Source of the DNA: Ovis canadensis | Taxonomy: Eukaryota > Chordata > Mammalia > Artiodactyla > Bovidae | NCBI RefSeq assembly: GCF_042477335.2 | Contig: NC_091248.1 | Span: forward strand, 114,232,501 to 114,296,500 | Reading direction: 5' to 3' | DNA length: 64,000 nt | Program-made: the position numbers and the translations under genes | Part shown: positions 44,731 through 56,954 of the stretch, in pieces | Numbering within the stretch: position 1 is the stretch's first letter | Layout of the letters: each line of letters opens with the position of its first letter | The notes under the pieces: model-generated | The model's database searches: none | The model's input: the letters and a program-made list of their open reading frames with translations, nothing else | Told to the model about the DNA's origin: nothing

Positions 44731-46272
44731 GCTTTAAGCCATCAAGTCTTCATTACTTACCTTAGGACAAGTTCTGTCTCTGTGTTTCCATTGCCAGGTT
44801 GGTAGAGCAGGTCTTCTTCCTTCCATCCTTGGACTGGCTGCACTAGCCTAGTAGGTATGAGTTAGAGAAGTTATTTTAGATTCTCTAGTTGAATAAGTCT
44901 TAAGACTTAAGTGCTTAAGTGTCTGCTTCTGAGGAAGCATCCAGTTCATATTCAGTCACCTCCAGTTACAGCAGGCTCTCCGTTTTCTCAGGTTCTCTTT
45001 CACTTTTGGTCAGTGTCTTCTTACGTGGTTCTACTCTTTGATGTTAAAAAGCAGTTCTAGTCCACATGACGACCTTTTTTACCTGTGTAAGAGCATTACC
45101 TTGGTGCTGCTCTCTAACTCCCTTCTCCCACCAGTCTTGTCTTTAGGCTGTCTGTGTCTATTTCCTCCACTCTTTCTTCGTGGTCATCCTTCTTTGAATA
45201 TTCTGGTTTTTGAATTTTTTTTTTTTAAACATAGCACTCCCAGTATAATCTGATCAGCTGTAGAATACCAAGGCTGTTGCCTCTGGTTCGTTGTGTTTCC
45301 CTTGACACCCTTGGTCTTCTCCTGTCTCGCAGCTGCCAGAGTAGTCAGCCAGGATGGTCTTATTCACGTGCTCAGAACCTGTGGCTGGTCCCCGTGTCCT
45401 TCCCCATCAAGTCATAACCACTTTCACTTGACTTTTGAGGTTTCCTTTCCCACCGCCCTGCAGCATGCGTCCTCTGAGGGTCGCTGGGCTAATCTCACTG
45501 CCCTCCCCCCTTCCTGCTGTCACGTCGTCCCGCTTCCCCTTTATCCTCCTTTTTGCCTTCACAGCTCCTCTTGGTGACCCAACTCCCGCCCTTTTCCACA
45601 AGCCATCCTGATGACTTTACTCTTGAAAGCTTACGTTGTTGTGCTCCATCTTCCCATTTATTTAGGGTCTTTCATCAGGGTTTTGTTTGTTTGTTTGTTT
45701 TGTTTTTAATTTCTTAGTGATAGTCTTGCTTTTCCTAGGTACTTTTTAGTTCTGCCTAGTGTTGTTGGTTTTTTTTTTTTTCACTTTTACTGTGTTTAGT
45801 CTTGCCTAGTATGCCTAGGTGCTTTTTAGTTTTGTTGTTGGTTCATGTGACATCCTTTTTATCATTACATTATAACTGAGCAGAGGGCTTGTGTGCCTGC
45901 TGTACAGAAAAATAAACTCTGACAGAGTGTTTGCTGTAAAGTAAGGATTGTATTGCAAGGCGCCAAGCAAGGGAGTGGGAGACAAGGCTCACATCTGCTC
46001 CAGCTTGGTCTTTGAGATTGAGGCTTTTAAAAGGGGAAGAACAAAGAAGCTGGGGTCATTGTCTTGTGATGTTTCTGTGACCTTTCTCAGTGGTAGTTTT
46101 GGCATCAGGGTTGTCCTGGTTTACAGTTCTGTGGCCTGTGACTCAGGAGTCTGTTAGCTCATCTTATCCTGGAGAAGGAACCTGAGTTTGTATATTAGTG
46201 ATGTTATGCACAACAACAGTTTTGGTACATTAATGATGTTATTGGCAGTAGCACTTTTAGTACATTAATACT

Positions 46273-46445
46273 ATTTTAAAAAAATTTATTGAAGTACAGT
46301 TGATTTATAATGTGTTAATTTCTGCTGTACAGCAAAGTGATTCAGCCATACATATACACACATAAACATTCCTTTTCATACTCTTTTCCATTATGGTTTG
46401 TCACAAGGTACTGACTGTAGTTCCCTGTAATATACAGTAGGGCCA
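46273..46445 (-). repeat. L1 3' UTR fragment
   Basis: tttattgaagtacagttgattt, ctgtacagcaaagtgattcagcc and ccctgtaatatacagtagggcc are the artiodactyl L1 3' landmarks in reverse. The flanking 45870-46560 sequence may be an older interrupted repeat (LTR-like) that I could not name. Confidence 0.65.
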
Positions 46446-47102
46446 TGTTTTATTAATGATAGCATTAGCAGCAACTTTAGTCATCTAACACTGGTTGATT
46501 AGTGTTCATTTAGCACAGGGTTGAGGTCAGAGGGGACAAGAAAATGGGATGAAGTTTTCATTTGTTTTTTGTAGTGAAACAAGTCAAGTGTTGATTAGGA
46601 GGAAAAAGAGTACAGTATGTGTGGATAGACACATGGGCAAACTCAGAGTGAGAGTCTTGAGTTGCCAGGAATGAAGTTTTGGATAAAGAGGTTGGTTAAT
46701 CATAAACTAGGCAAGGGTAGTTAGTTTTAGGATGACCCAATTTCACCATTGTTGAATTAGTTGTTGCTGATGTATAGAAATGCTAATGATTCTGGTATAT
46801 TGATTTTGTATCTAGCACCCTTGTCTACCTTTTAGCTCCAGTAGTTTGTAGATTCACTTCGCAGTGACTTGGGGAAGGCAGTACTATGAAGGCGCTCACA
46901 TCTCCAGGGAAGACAAATACGACAGTTCTGTGTTCTCTTCCAGTTCTTCCTTCCCGCTCTCCTGTTCTCACTCTCAAGTCAGGACTTGGAGCAGAAGTAG
47001 AGTGAATATCCTAGTTTTGTTTCTGCTTTGAGTGGAAATGCTTCTCAGGTTTTAGTAGGATGTTTGTATTTCTGATATTTTCTAACAGATTCATGGAACT
47101 CT

Positions 47103-47210
47103 TTTGATAGCTCAGTTGGTAAAGAATCCACCTGCAGTGCAGGAGACCCCAGTTTGATTCCTGGGTCAAGAAGAGCCACTGGAGAAGGGAGAGGCTACCC
47201 ACTCCAGTGT
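47103..47210 (+). repeat. Bov-tA SINE, 3'-truncated
   Basis: tagctcagttggtaaagaatcc head through ggctacccactccagtgtcc. It stops where the next SINE starts. Confidence 0.8.
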
Positions 47211-47212
47211 CC

Positions 47213-47415
47213 TTGGGCTTCCCTTGTGGCTCAGCTGGTAGAGAATCCGCCTGCAGTGCAGGAGACCTAGGTTTGATCCCTGGGTTGGGAAGATCCCCTG
47301 GAGAAGGGAAAGGCTACCCACTCCGGTATTCTGGCCTGGAGAATTCCATGGACTGTGTAGTCGGTGGGATCACAAAGAGTCAGACACGACTGAGCGACTT
47401 TCACTCACTCACTCA
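47213..47415 (+). repeat. Bov-tA SINE
   Basis: Full unit: gggcttcccttgtggctcagc head, tttgatccctgggttggg, body to gacacgactgagcgac, then a (tcac)n tail. Confidence 0.9.
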
Positions 47416-48317
47416 CTTCTATTTCTTAGGCGTTTTTATTGAGATAGGCAATAAAACTTTATTGTGCTTTTTCCTCATCTAGTGATCATGACTTTTCTCC
47501 TTTAATATGTTAATATGATTAGATTTCTAACGCAAGGCATTTACTCTGTGTGGCCCATTCAGATCATTTGCTAATGTGCTGTGTTTTGTTTACTGCATCT
47601 TGATGTACACTGTTTTATTTTGTCTTGTCTTTCTAGACTAGATCATAAAGTTCACAGGAAGAGGAAACATACTTTATAGTTAGATCTCCCAAGCAAATGG
47701 CACTTAGTACTTTGGGATTGATTTCATTTATTTATAATTAGATATTCCTTTTTTGCTTGATTACTCTTGTCAGATATTCAAAAGATATTTGAATATTTGA
47801 ATTAGCTTCTTTGAGAATAGGCAGACCAGTTCTACCTGATGCCCTGCTTTTCAGAGTGTTACTGGCTAATTTCCATGAACGTCCCTGTTTAATTTACTGG
47901 TTCAATTCAAGAATTAATAGCTTTTTTGGGGGGTTGTTTTTCTTTATTCATTCTTTAAGGAAAAGTATTGAATATAAAACCTAGCTTACACCTTAAAAAT
48001 GTACTTCTATGTAGTGTTAGTAGAGGGGGATAGAATTTGAGTTTTATTATTACTGAAGCAATTGTTAAACATAATTAATGATTATCTCTTCACCAAGTGT
48101 TGAGTGTTTAAAAGACTAAGGCACAAAAAAGGTAACTTTTTTCCCTGCTTCCTTGGAACGGAGAGATCCTCTGATAGCTTCTGTAGCTGAGACTAAGCTT
48201 GAGAAGTACAATTGTCAGTTTACTTTTTTATTAATGTAAGATAAATGTATACTTTTGGTTTTCTTGTCAGTGTGTAGTTTTTTTCATCTGAGACTGTGAA
48301 ACATTTTTAGGTTTATG

Positions 48318-48512
48318 GGCTTCCCTGATGGTAAGCATCTGCCTCCAATGTGGGAGACCTGGGTTCGATCCCTGGGTCAGGAAGATCCCCTGGAGAAGGA
48401 AATGGCAACCCACTCCAGTACTCTTGCCTGGAAGATCCCATGGACTGAGAAGCCTGGTAGGCTACAGTCCATGGGGTCGCAAAGAGTCGGACACAACTGA
48501 GCAACTTTCCCT
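48318..48512 (+). repeat. Bov-tA SINE
   Basis: gggcttccctgatggtaagc head, gggttcgatccctgggtcagg, body to gacacaactgagcaac. A few bases of the head are deleted. Confidence 0.9.
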
Positions 48513-49094
48513 TCCCTTTGAATGCTAGTTATATTTGCTAAACACAATCAGATTATTTTTAGATTTTGTAAATCCTTCTCGACAAATATAAGATGGTTCA
48601 GATTCTATGTTGTAACTTGGTTTAGGTGTGTACTTTTTGAAAATGTAATTTAATAGGTCTTATTTCAGACATGTCAGGTAGTATTCATTCTGGATTATTG
48701 CCAGTAACCATTTCCAGATAAAAATTGTAGCTTTATTTATGGAGCTACACACATAGCAACTTTTTGTTGGGGGCAGGAGTTGAGCAGCATTGAGAGGAGT
48801 CACATTGCATCAAAGTTATGGCTCTACTTTTTAAGACTTGGTGCTTCTTTATGTTAAGAGATACAGTGTTGTAACTAAGCCCTTCATGTGTCTGTATATT
48901 AAAAAAAAATTGACAAGACAACATTTTCAATAGACCTGTCATATACAAAACAAAGCCTTAGTCTAATGGTCCTCATTTTTTCATCTGACATTTCCATTCT
49001 TTTTAAACTTTTGTCCAATCTGGAAACCTCAAAGTTGTCTTTGGTGTCCTCTGTTTTATCCCATAGAGCTGATATTCTACCCATTCTTACTGTT

Positions 49095-49212
49095 TGTTTT
49101 GGCTGGGTTGTGGTGCATGCAGGATCTTAGTCCCCCAACCAGGGATTGAACCCTTGCCTCCCTGTAAGGGAAGGGTGGAGTCCTAACCGCTAGACCGCCG
49201 GGAAAGTCCCAA
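49095..49212 (-). repeat. CHR-type SINE
   Basis: gttttggctgggttgtggtgc body, ccccaaccagggattgaaccc and cctaaccgctagaccgccggg head in reverse. Confidence 0.7.
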
Positions 49213-49239
49213 ATCTTACTTTATTTATTTTTTAATAGT

Positions 49240-49345
49240 TTTGAAATCTAGTTCCAAAACCATACAGTTCACCCATTGAAAGTGTAGGATTTAGTGATAT
49301 GTTCACAGACTTGTGCAAGAATCACCGCCATCTGATTTTTATATC
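49240..49345 (-). repeat. L1M 3' piece, left of the BovB
   Basis: ccatacagttcacccattgaaag and cacagacttgtgcaagaatcaccg are L1M 3' landmarks. The element resumes at about 50517 after the BovB. Confidence 0.65.
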
Positions 49346-50516
49346 TAACCTTACTTATCTCCTGAGAAACCTGTATGCAGGTCAAGAAGCAACAGTTAAA
49401 ACCAGACATGGAACAATGGACTGGTTCCAAATTGGGAAAGGAGTAAGTTAAGGCTGTATATTGTCACTCTGCTTATTTAACTTTTATTCAGGATACATCA
49501 TGCGAAATGCCAGGCTGGATCAATCACAAGCTGGAATCAAAATTGCTGGGAGAAATATCAACAACCTCAGACATGCAGGTGATACCACTAATTGCAGGAA
49601 TCAAGGAACTGAAAAAAGCCTCTTGATAAGGGTGAAAGAGGAGAGTGAAAAAAGCTGGCTTAAAACTCAACATTCAAAAAAAAACTATGGTCATGGCATT
49701 CGATTCTGTCACTTCATGGTAAATAGAAGGGGAGAACATGGACGTAGTGACAGATTTTATTTCCGTGGGCTCCACATGAAGTTAAAAGACACTTGCTCCT
49801 TGGAAGGATATTTATGGCAAACCTGTGAAAGTGACAGTTGTTCAGTTGTGTCCTACTGTTTGTGACCCCATGGATTATACAGTCCATGGAATTCTCCAGG
49901 CCAGAATACTGGAGTGGGTAGCCTTTCCTTTCACCAGGGGATCCTCCCAACCCAGGGATTGAACCCAGGTCTCCTGCACTGCAGGCGGATGCTTTACCAT
50001 CTGAGCCACAAGGGAAGCCCTGGCAAACCTAGAGAGTGTTAAAAAGCAGAGACGTCACTTTGCTGACAAAGGTCTGTATGTATCAAAGTTATGGTTTTTC
50101 CAGTAGTCATGTATGGATGTGGCAGACTAAAGACTGAGCATCGAAAAATAAATGATGCTTTTGAGCTGTAGTGCTGGAGAAGACTCTTGAGAATCCCTTG
50201 GACAGCAAGATCAGTCAGTCTTAAAGGAAATCAGCTCTGAATATTCATTAGAAGGACTAATGCTGAAGCTCCAATACCTTGGCCAGCTGATGTGAAGAGC
50301 TGACTCATTGGAAAAGTCCCTGATGCTGGGAAAGATTGAAGGCAGGAGGAGAAGGGGGTGACAGAGGATGAGATGGTGGGATGGCCTCACTGACTCAATG
50401 GACGTGAGTTTGCGCAAACTCTGGGAGATAGTGAAGGACAGGGAAGTCTAGCACGCTTCATTCCATGGGGTCACAAAGAGTCAGACATGACTTAGTGATT
50501 AAACAGCAACTATGTT
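49346..50516 (+). mobile_element. BovB LINE 3' part, inserted in L1M and carrying a SINE
   Basis: RT-region to 3'-end BovB on the plus strand. The RT core box reads HAGD instead of YADD and there are frameshifts, so it is inactive. A Bov-tA is inserted at 49825-50020. It ends gtcagacatgacttagtgat. Confidence 0.88.
49825..50020 (-). repeat. Bov-tA SINE nested in BovB
   Basis: Reverse unit with an exact 10-bp target-site duplication, tggcaaacct, at 49815-49824 and 50021-50030. Confidence 0.92.
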
Positions 50517-51640
50517 TCATTGCCTCCCAAAGAAACTCCATACCATTAGCATTCATTTCTCATTCCCCTCATACCCAACCCTGGACAAGCACTCATTTTG
50601 TGTCTCTCTGGATCTGCCTGTCCTGGACTTTTCTTGTAGTGAAATCATATAATATGTGGTCTTGTCTGACCGCCTCTCACTTGGCATTGTGTTTTCAAGG
50701 TCCATCCATGTTTTAGCATGGATCATACTTCATTCCTTTTCATGGCTATACTGCATCGTGCGAATACACCACATTTTGTCAATTCATTCACCAGTTGATG
50801 GACATTTGGGTTGTTCCCAGCTTTTGGCTATTATGAATACTCCTGCTGTAAACATTCATGTACAAGGTTTTGTGTAGATACATGTTTCAGTTTTATTGCT
50901 TATATACCGTAAAGTGAAATTGGTGGATCAAATGGTAACTGTGCTCAGCTTTCGGAGGATTTGCAAGACTTTTCCATAGTGTCTGTATCATGTTACATTC
51001 CCACCAGCAGCGTATGTTCCAGTTTCTCCATTTCCTTGCCAACACTTGCTCCTCTTTTTCATTCAAGTCATCCTGGTGGATGTAATGCGGCACCTTGTTG
51101 TGGGTTTGATTTGCATTTCCTTAATGACTAATGACATTGAGCATCTTTCCATGTGTTTGTTGGCTGTTTATTTGTATTTCTTCTTTGGAGAAATGTCTCT
51201 TCGAATTCTTTGCTCATTTTAAAACTGGGTTGTCTTTTTATCATTCAGTCAAGAGCTCCTTATATATTCTGAGTACAGGTCCTTTATCAGATATATGATG
51301 TGCGCATATTTCATTCTGTGGTTGTCTTCACCGTCTTGGTATTCTTTGAAATACAAACACTTGAAATTTTGATAAAGTAAGATTTATCCGTTTTTAAAAG
51401 AGATTTATAGTTTAAGCTCTTATATTTAGGTCTTTGATCCCTTTTGAGTTAAGTTTTGTTTGTGATGTGAAGTAGGTGTCAGCTTTGTTCCTTTGTATGT
51501 GGATATGCAGTTGGCCCAACATCATTCCTTGCAAAGACCATCTTTCTCCCATTGGCTGCTTAGCACCCTTGTTGAAAATCACATGACCATAAATGTAAAG
51601 GTTTATTCTTGGACCCTTTATTCTATTGATCTTGATTTTT
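50517..51640 (-). repeat. L1M element, right part
   Basis: Long reverse L1M segment: ccctggacaagcactcattttg, gttttcaaggtccatccatg, ttgatttgcatttccttaatg and ggtctttgatcccttttgag, in the order from 3' UTR into ORF2. Old and without open frames. Confidence 0.75.
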
Positions 51641-53164
51641 AAGAAGGAAAACCATTCATGTTTGCTTGCCTTCTCTGCTTTCTATTTATTCAGCTGTTTT
51701 GGGGTACAGCTGTCAGGTGAATGCTGACAGAATGGTGCTTTCATCACGTTGCTGCTGGTAAAGAGCAGTCAGTGGTTTCCTGCTGTTTTACATGAGAACT
51801 AAACGTGCTTGCTGGTTTTTTGAAGTCCATCAGTTAGCTCCACCCAGCTCTCTATACTGGTATTTCTCTCCATTTTTTGTTCAAATCTTCTTATCTCATC
51901 GGGCCTATTTCTTTTATTCAGGTCATCGCATTGTCATTCCTGTCTTGTACCTTGATTCTCCAGAGTCACTTCCCTTGCCAGTGTAAATTTCAACACTTCC
52001 TTAGCATCTGTAGAGCCTTTAATAACAAGTTGAGGTACACTGATCTCTTCCAGGTATGGTTTCTTAAAAGAAGCACTTCTGTATCATTCATTTTGTTACT
52101 TAATGCATGACCCAGTTCTGGTTTTTCATGCATCTGTTACATTCAAGGTCCTGTGCAGCCTCCTGTCTGTTGTTATAACTATTGTACTTAGTGTGTAGCT
52201 TTTCTTTCTGTACATCATATAAATTCTTTAAGAAAAGAGACCATTTTGAAATCTTTTCACAGGGCTGGATATGAAACTGATTTTTGGTATATAAGGGACT
52301 GCAATCCTTCAATCAAAACCTTTAGAGGCCAGATGTATTTGGGAGGATGTTTTTCAGATTTCTTCTCACCCATTTGTCCTCTGTGCAGCTTTGCTCATGG
52401 CACTCCTCAGTCCCCAAACTTCTGGTGTTTTACCATTTATTGTGCCCAATATGTTTGTGAGAAGCAGCTACATATTCCTAGAGTCTCAGAATCATTGCAG
52501 AAAGGACATAATCATGATGTATTTAGTGTTGAGCTTGGGAGGAAGGCACACCTCTGCAGGGGTGCTCCGGGGGAGCGGGGAGTGGGCTGTGGTGATAGCA
52601 TCCAGCCATCCGGATGGACCCCTGAGGAGGCCTCCAGGTCTTGACCTGGAGGAAGTTAAGCATTCCTGCGCAGTGGAGAGGCTTCTGGCTCATTCGTGAC
52701 CTGAGCTCTGACTCTGGTCTTAACTTCTCAGTCACCGTTACTCAGATACAGATGTTATTTTTTTTAATCCTTTATTTATTCCGATTAAAATTTCTTACCT
52801 CTCTAAACTTGCCTATCGAGTATTCCATGAACAACATACAAATGCTTTTCTACTGTCATGCATTTTCCTCCAGCTGCTCTTCATGTGCTCCATTTCTCTT
52901 ACATTGTGTATGTAGTTTTACCATAGCCCATTGGTAGACATAGCAGTATTTGGAAACTGGAGTTGGATGACTTGTCCAGAGACTCATGACTGGTCTAGAG
53001 ACCCATGATTTTTGTTTTGTGTTTCAAATAACTGTTTTGTTTGTTAATCGCCCTGGTGCTAGTGAAATTGCCAAAATGAAATCATATTTAGATTTGCTTT
53101 ATTTATTTTGAGACACACTTGGTAAGAACCAAGAACCCTAGAAATTTGAAGCTGGAAGGAAGAT

Positions 53165-53275
53165 TGTTAGTATAATTTTTTATAAGTCAGGAGCCTCAAA
53201 TCAGCATAGCACCAAGGAAGTTAAGTGTCTTGCCTGAAGGTACACAGCTAGATCAGTGGTAGAACCAAAATTTAT
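53165..53275 (-). repeat. MIR fragment
   Basis: ggaagttaagtgtcttgcctgaaggtacacagctag is the MIR core in reverse. Confidence 0.65.
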
Positions 53276-53834
53276 TTTTCTTGAAATTTTTCAGCCTTCT
53301 TTCTGTTTGGTGTTAGAGCTAACATTCTTAGGTGATTTCCGCCCCTTTTTAAGCAAACTTAATACTATTTGTTTCTGGATTTGGAAAACCTCTTACTACC
53401 TGGTTTCAACCCATAGGTGTGGAAAAAAATCATTTGGCTTCTTGGTGCCACGTTGGTAAAAGTATTTCACAAGCTATGTTTGAATAATCAAATGTTCAGA
53501 AAACAGTCTATGTTTAGACTTGATAGTCTGTTTTCTGCTTCCTACTAACAAACACATTTAAATTATGGGTGTTTAAAGCTTAGTAAGCTTAAGGCTTAGT
53601 AAGGATCCAGCTGTGTTCTCTCTCCCATATGCGTCTCCACCTTGAAGACAATTCCACTATGCCATATATGACCACTGGTGCTAAGTACGATGCTTTATTT
53701 TTCTATGTTAACCTCAGCTGTGTATTTATTAGGAGCAACAGTGACTAAAGAAAATAATTAAAAATCAGTTGCAAGTTCAAATTTATAAAATTAGAAGTTA
53801 GGTGTTCAGTTGGACATTTTAAATTTTTGGGTGA

Positions 53835-54040
53835 AAGTGTTAGATGCTCAGTCGTGTCCAGCTCTCTGCTACCCCATGACTGTTGCCCACCAGGCCCCTC
53901 TGTTCATGGGATTCTCCAGGCAAGAATGCTGTAGTGGGTTGTTGTTCCCATCTCCAGGAGATCTTCCCGATCCAGGGATTGAACCTGGCTCTCCTGAATT
54001 GCAGGCAGATTTTTTACCATCTGAGCCACCAGGGAAGCCC
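53835..54040 (-). repeat. Bov-tA SINE
   Basis: Reverse unit from cagtcgtgtccagctctctgc to ttttaccatctgagccaccagggaagccc. Confidence 0.9.
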
Positions 54041-54597
54041 AGTGAGGTGGCGCGGGGGTGGGGGTGGGGGTGTGGATCCCAGGAAATTATAGATCATCAT
54101 TAAAACTCCAAGCTGAAGGAACTTTGAAGCTCTTTTGGTGTGAAGGGATTTTCATGAAGCAGTTATTATTGAGGAAGATAGTCACCCAGTGAGATAAACA
54201 CTAGAGTTCTCTAAAGGTTGTGCATGTCTCTTGCCACGGATTCAGAGCTGGTTAGGGGACCTGTGGTCTCTGCAGGTCTTAAGTGCCCTGCCCATCAGAC
54301 TCCACCCATGCCAGAGAGCTAAGCCATATGCTCTCTCAGTTGTGTGACAGTCTTGCTTTCTGCCATTGTATATTTTAGTTTTTGAGTGTGAATCTGCTTT
54401 AGGTTGCCCTGTGCTCCTGTGATAAAAGACCCTGAACAAGTTACTTCATGTCTTAGACCAGTTGCCTCTTAAAATGTGAAGAGCTTGAACTGTGAACATC
54501 CCTTCATTTTCTAAAATTCTATGATTTAGCTGGATACTTTTAAAAATTGCATACTTTTTACTTGATGTAGCAAGAAATAACAAATCTCATAATCACT

Positions 54598-54609
54598 CCC
54601 CCCCCCCCC
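54598..54609 (+). repeat. poly(C)12 run
   Basis: Twelve C in a row. Length calls here are likely to vary with sequencing method. Confidence 0.9.
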
Positions 54610-54937
54610 ATAAAAAAATACCAAACTGTGGCTCTTAACAAAAATCAGATTTTGGCTTGAGTTTCTAGAACTTACAGCCAAGTCTTTGTAAGGTCTATAT
54701 AGTTCTTCCATATACTATTTAACCTTGTGGAAGGATATTTCCATGCCTATTTTATAGAAGAAAGATGTGAATTTCATGCTATGCACTCCTCTGGACTGGG
54801 CACTGAGGTCTCTAACTGTCCTGAGTTCCTTAGGAGAATACTCTCCATGTCATCTGGTTTGGTAAGAATACTGTCTGTGTCGTCTGGTTGGCACAGAACT
54901 CAGTCTCCAGTGTGACTCTCCTATTCTATTCTTACAG

Positions 54938-54991
54938 CTTGGATTTACTCTTGGCAACGTGGTGGGAATGTATCTGGCTCAAAACTATGAC
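54938..54991 (+). CDS. STMP1: STMP1 coding exon 2 (membrane span)
   Basis: Acceptor ttcttacag; 54 nt (18 codons) encoding LGFTLGNVVGMYLAQNYD, then gtaagt. This is the single membrane segment, with the GxxxG-like pattern LGNVVGMYL. Phase 0 at both ends. Confidence 0.95.
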
Positions 54992-56350
54992 GTAAGTGAC
55001 CATATTCATGTCTTCCTTGATTCCACGCACCTAGTGTATAGTGACTTGTGTTTGTTGAAGTAAAGTATGCCTTCTAGCATAAACAAGATGGTCCATAGGT
55101 CTGAGAGGAAAGTCCTGAATGTTATAGAAAGATTTTCCATTGTCTGAGAAAATACTAGAACTCACAGAAGCACCTGACTTACATTTCACCCTAAGAGAAC
55201 AAAATCCATCAGTTCAGGTGGCCTCATGGTGACCGTGTGCTGTGTTTGTTAGCACAGAGTAACATTGTTGGGCTCTTACAGTTCTGTGGGAAATCACGTG
55301 GAGTGAGACTTCACTGGACAGTCTTTCCAGTCCCTGCTACCCGGTTGTAGAGGTGACTGAGTAGTTTGGAGGTGGATCCATTTAGTGCTACACATGTAAG
55401 GACAGAATTCCGTGCAGTAGGGAGTTGCATTAGCTTCACCTTACAGATGTGTCAGTTGAAAATCGGGTGACACAGCTGCCCATGAATGGGAACCCTGAAA
55501 TGTAATGTTTGTTTTAAGGAGACAAGGAAAGAAGACACGATTTGAACTTGATTTGTAGTGAAGTTTTTAGTGTGACAAAGGGAATTAGCTTTGTCATCCT
55601 TAAACTTGAGTCATGTGGTTTTCTAGGCAGGTGCTTATTAAGTTACGTCACATTTATTGTTTACATGTACAACCTGTTGGACTATAAAGAAAATTTGGAC
55701 CATAAAGCTAAGCACCAAAGAATTGATGCTTTTGAACTGTGGTGTTGGAGAAGACTCTTGAGAGTCCCTTGGACTTCAAGGAGATCCAGCCAGTCCATCC
55801 TAAAGGAAATCAGTCCTAAGTGTTCACTGGAAGGACTGATGTTGACGCTGAAACTCCAATATTTTGGCCACCTCATGGGAAGAGCTAACTCATTTGAAAA
55901 GACCCTGATGCTGGGAAAGATTGAAGGCAGGAGGAGAAGGAAACGACAGAGGATGAGATGGTTGGATGGCATCACCAACTGAATGGACATGAGTTTGAGT
56001 GAACTCCGGGAGTTGGTGATGGACAGGGAGGCCTGGCATGCTGCAGTCCATGGGGTTGCAAAGACTTGGACACGACTGAGTGACTGAACTGAACAACTTT
56101 GCTTGGCACTGGATTGAGGGAGTTCAGTGGGTATATAAAAGTAGAACTCAGGGTCTGACTTTTGGGGAGGGAGCCTGCTTTAACTTAGCACTTTTGGGAT
56201 CTTTCTTAGGCAGTTATGAGGCTAAGAAACACCGCTGTTTTTCAGGTTTCTTTTAGAGGAAAGTTAAACCATTTCTCTTTAGAGGAAGAGAAATGAAAAA
56301 ATACTGACTAGGTAGACATAAAATGATGATATTCTCTTTTCTCTTTAAAG
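54992..56350 (+). other. STMP1: STMP1 intron 2
   Basis: 1.36 kb with a BovB 3' end at 55706-56096. The remainder is unique. Confidence 0.7.
55706..56096 (+). mobile_element. BovB LINE 3' end
   Basis: 391-bp strongly truncated BovB: caaagaattgatgcttttgaac through cacgactgagtgactgaactgaac. The open frame 55542-55982 is LINE-derived and not a host gene. Confidence 0.9.
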
Positions 56351-56425
56351 ATACCAAACCTGGCTAAAAAACTTGAAGAAATTAAAAAGGACGTGGACGC
56401 CAAGAAGAAACCCCCTAGTTGCTGA
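56351..56425 (+). CDS. STMP1: STMP1 coding exon 3 and stop
   Basis: Acceptor ctttaaag; 75 nt, [20 protein letters not shown] then PPSC and tga. It forms the soluble, lysine-rich amphipathic tail after the membrane span. The last residue here is Cys. Confidence 0.94.
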   Translation: MPNLAKKLEEIKKDVDAKKKPPSC

Positions 56426-56948
56426 AACCAACTGCAGCACTGCCTTCTGGATAAACTGAGTCTACTGTTCTCCAGGGCCTCCTTTACCGTCTGAACCAAA
56501 AGCTTTTGTTTTAATCTCTAGCCTCCACAGTTTTCTTTTTCGCTAGACCTTGCATTGCCTCACAGCACAAAAGGGGTCAGAAGTTAAGAGCAACCCTTAT
56601 TTCTCCAACATCCTCACTTCTTCCCTTCCTCCTTCCAGCCTCTTGGGAGGTCCTGAGAATGAAATCATGGTGCTCGATTAGTTATCATACCTTTAATTAG
56701 TAGTCGTTCCCTTATTCTTTGGGATTTCTACTACCTTTTTCAAAAGAAAAATGGATGAGTTTTGTGTAGTTGATGAGATCCAAATGATGCGTATTTCAGA
56801 GTCTGGTAATTATAATGGGTTTTTAAACATTTGGTACTGAATGATGTTGTTTCACAGTAGTAATTAAAATGAAAATCTGGAAGCTAGTTTCTGTGAATTA
56901 TCCACTGATTTTATATCGTCAGGAAACTCCATAGCTGCTAATTTCACC

Positions 56949-56954
56949 AATAAA
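56949..56954 (+). promoter_or_regulatory. STMP1: candidate STMP1 polyadenylation signal
   Basis: AATAAA 524 nt after the stop codon, the first canonical hexamer. Confidence 0.5.

Larger units (their letters stand above)
42229..54937 (+). other. STMP1: STMP1 intron 1 (12.7 kb)
   Basis: Starts in the CpG island. It carries a MIR, an L1 3' piece, Bov-tA copies, a CHR SINE, the L1M/BovB/Bov-tA nest and a C12 run, listed separately. The stretches 42430-43100, 43690-44500, 44740-46260, 47420-48300, 51640-53170 and 54050-54900 are otherwise unique. Several open frames of 100-160 codons there (43868-44230, 43987-44475, 52246-52644) show no recognisable protein. Confidence 0.7.

Noticed and set aside
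45870-46560. Possible LTR-type remnant around an L1 fragment
   Set aside because: Some LTR-like features (aataaa near a boundary, interrupted symmetry), but no paired ends or family landmarks that I can name.
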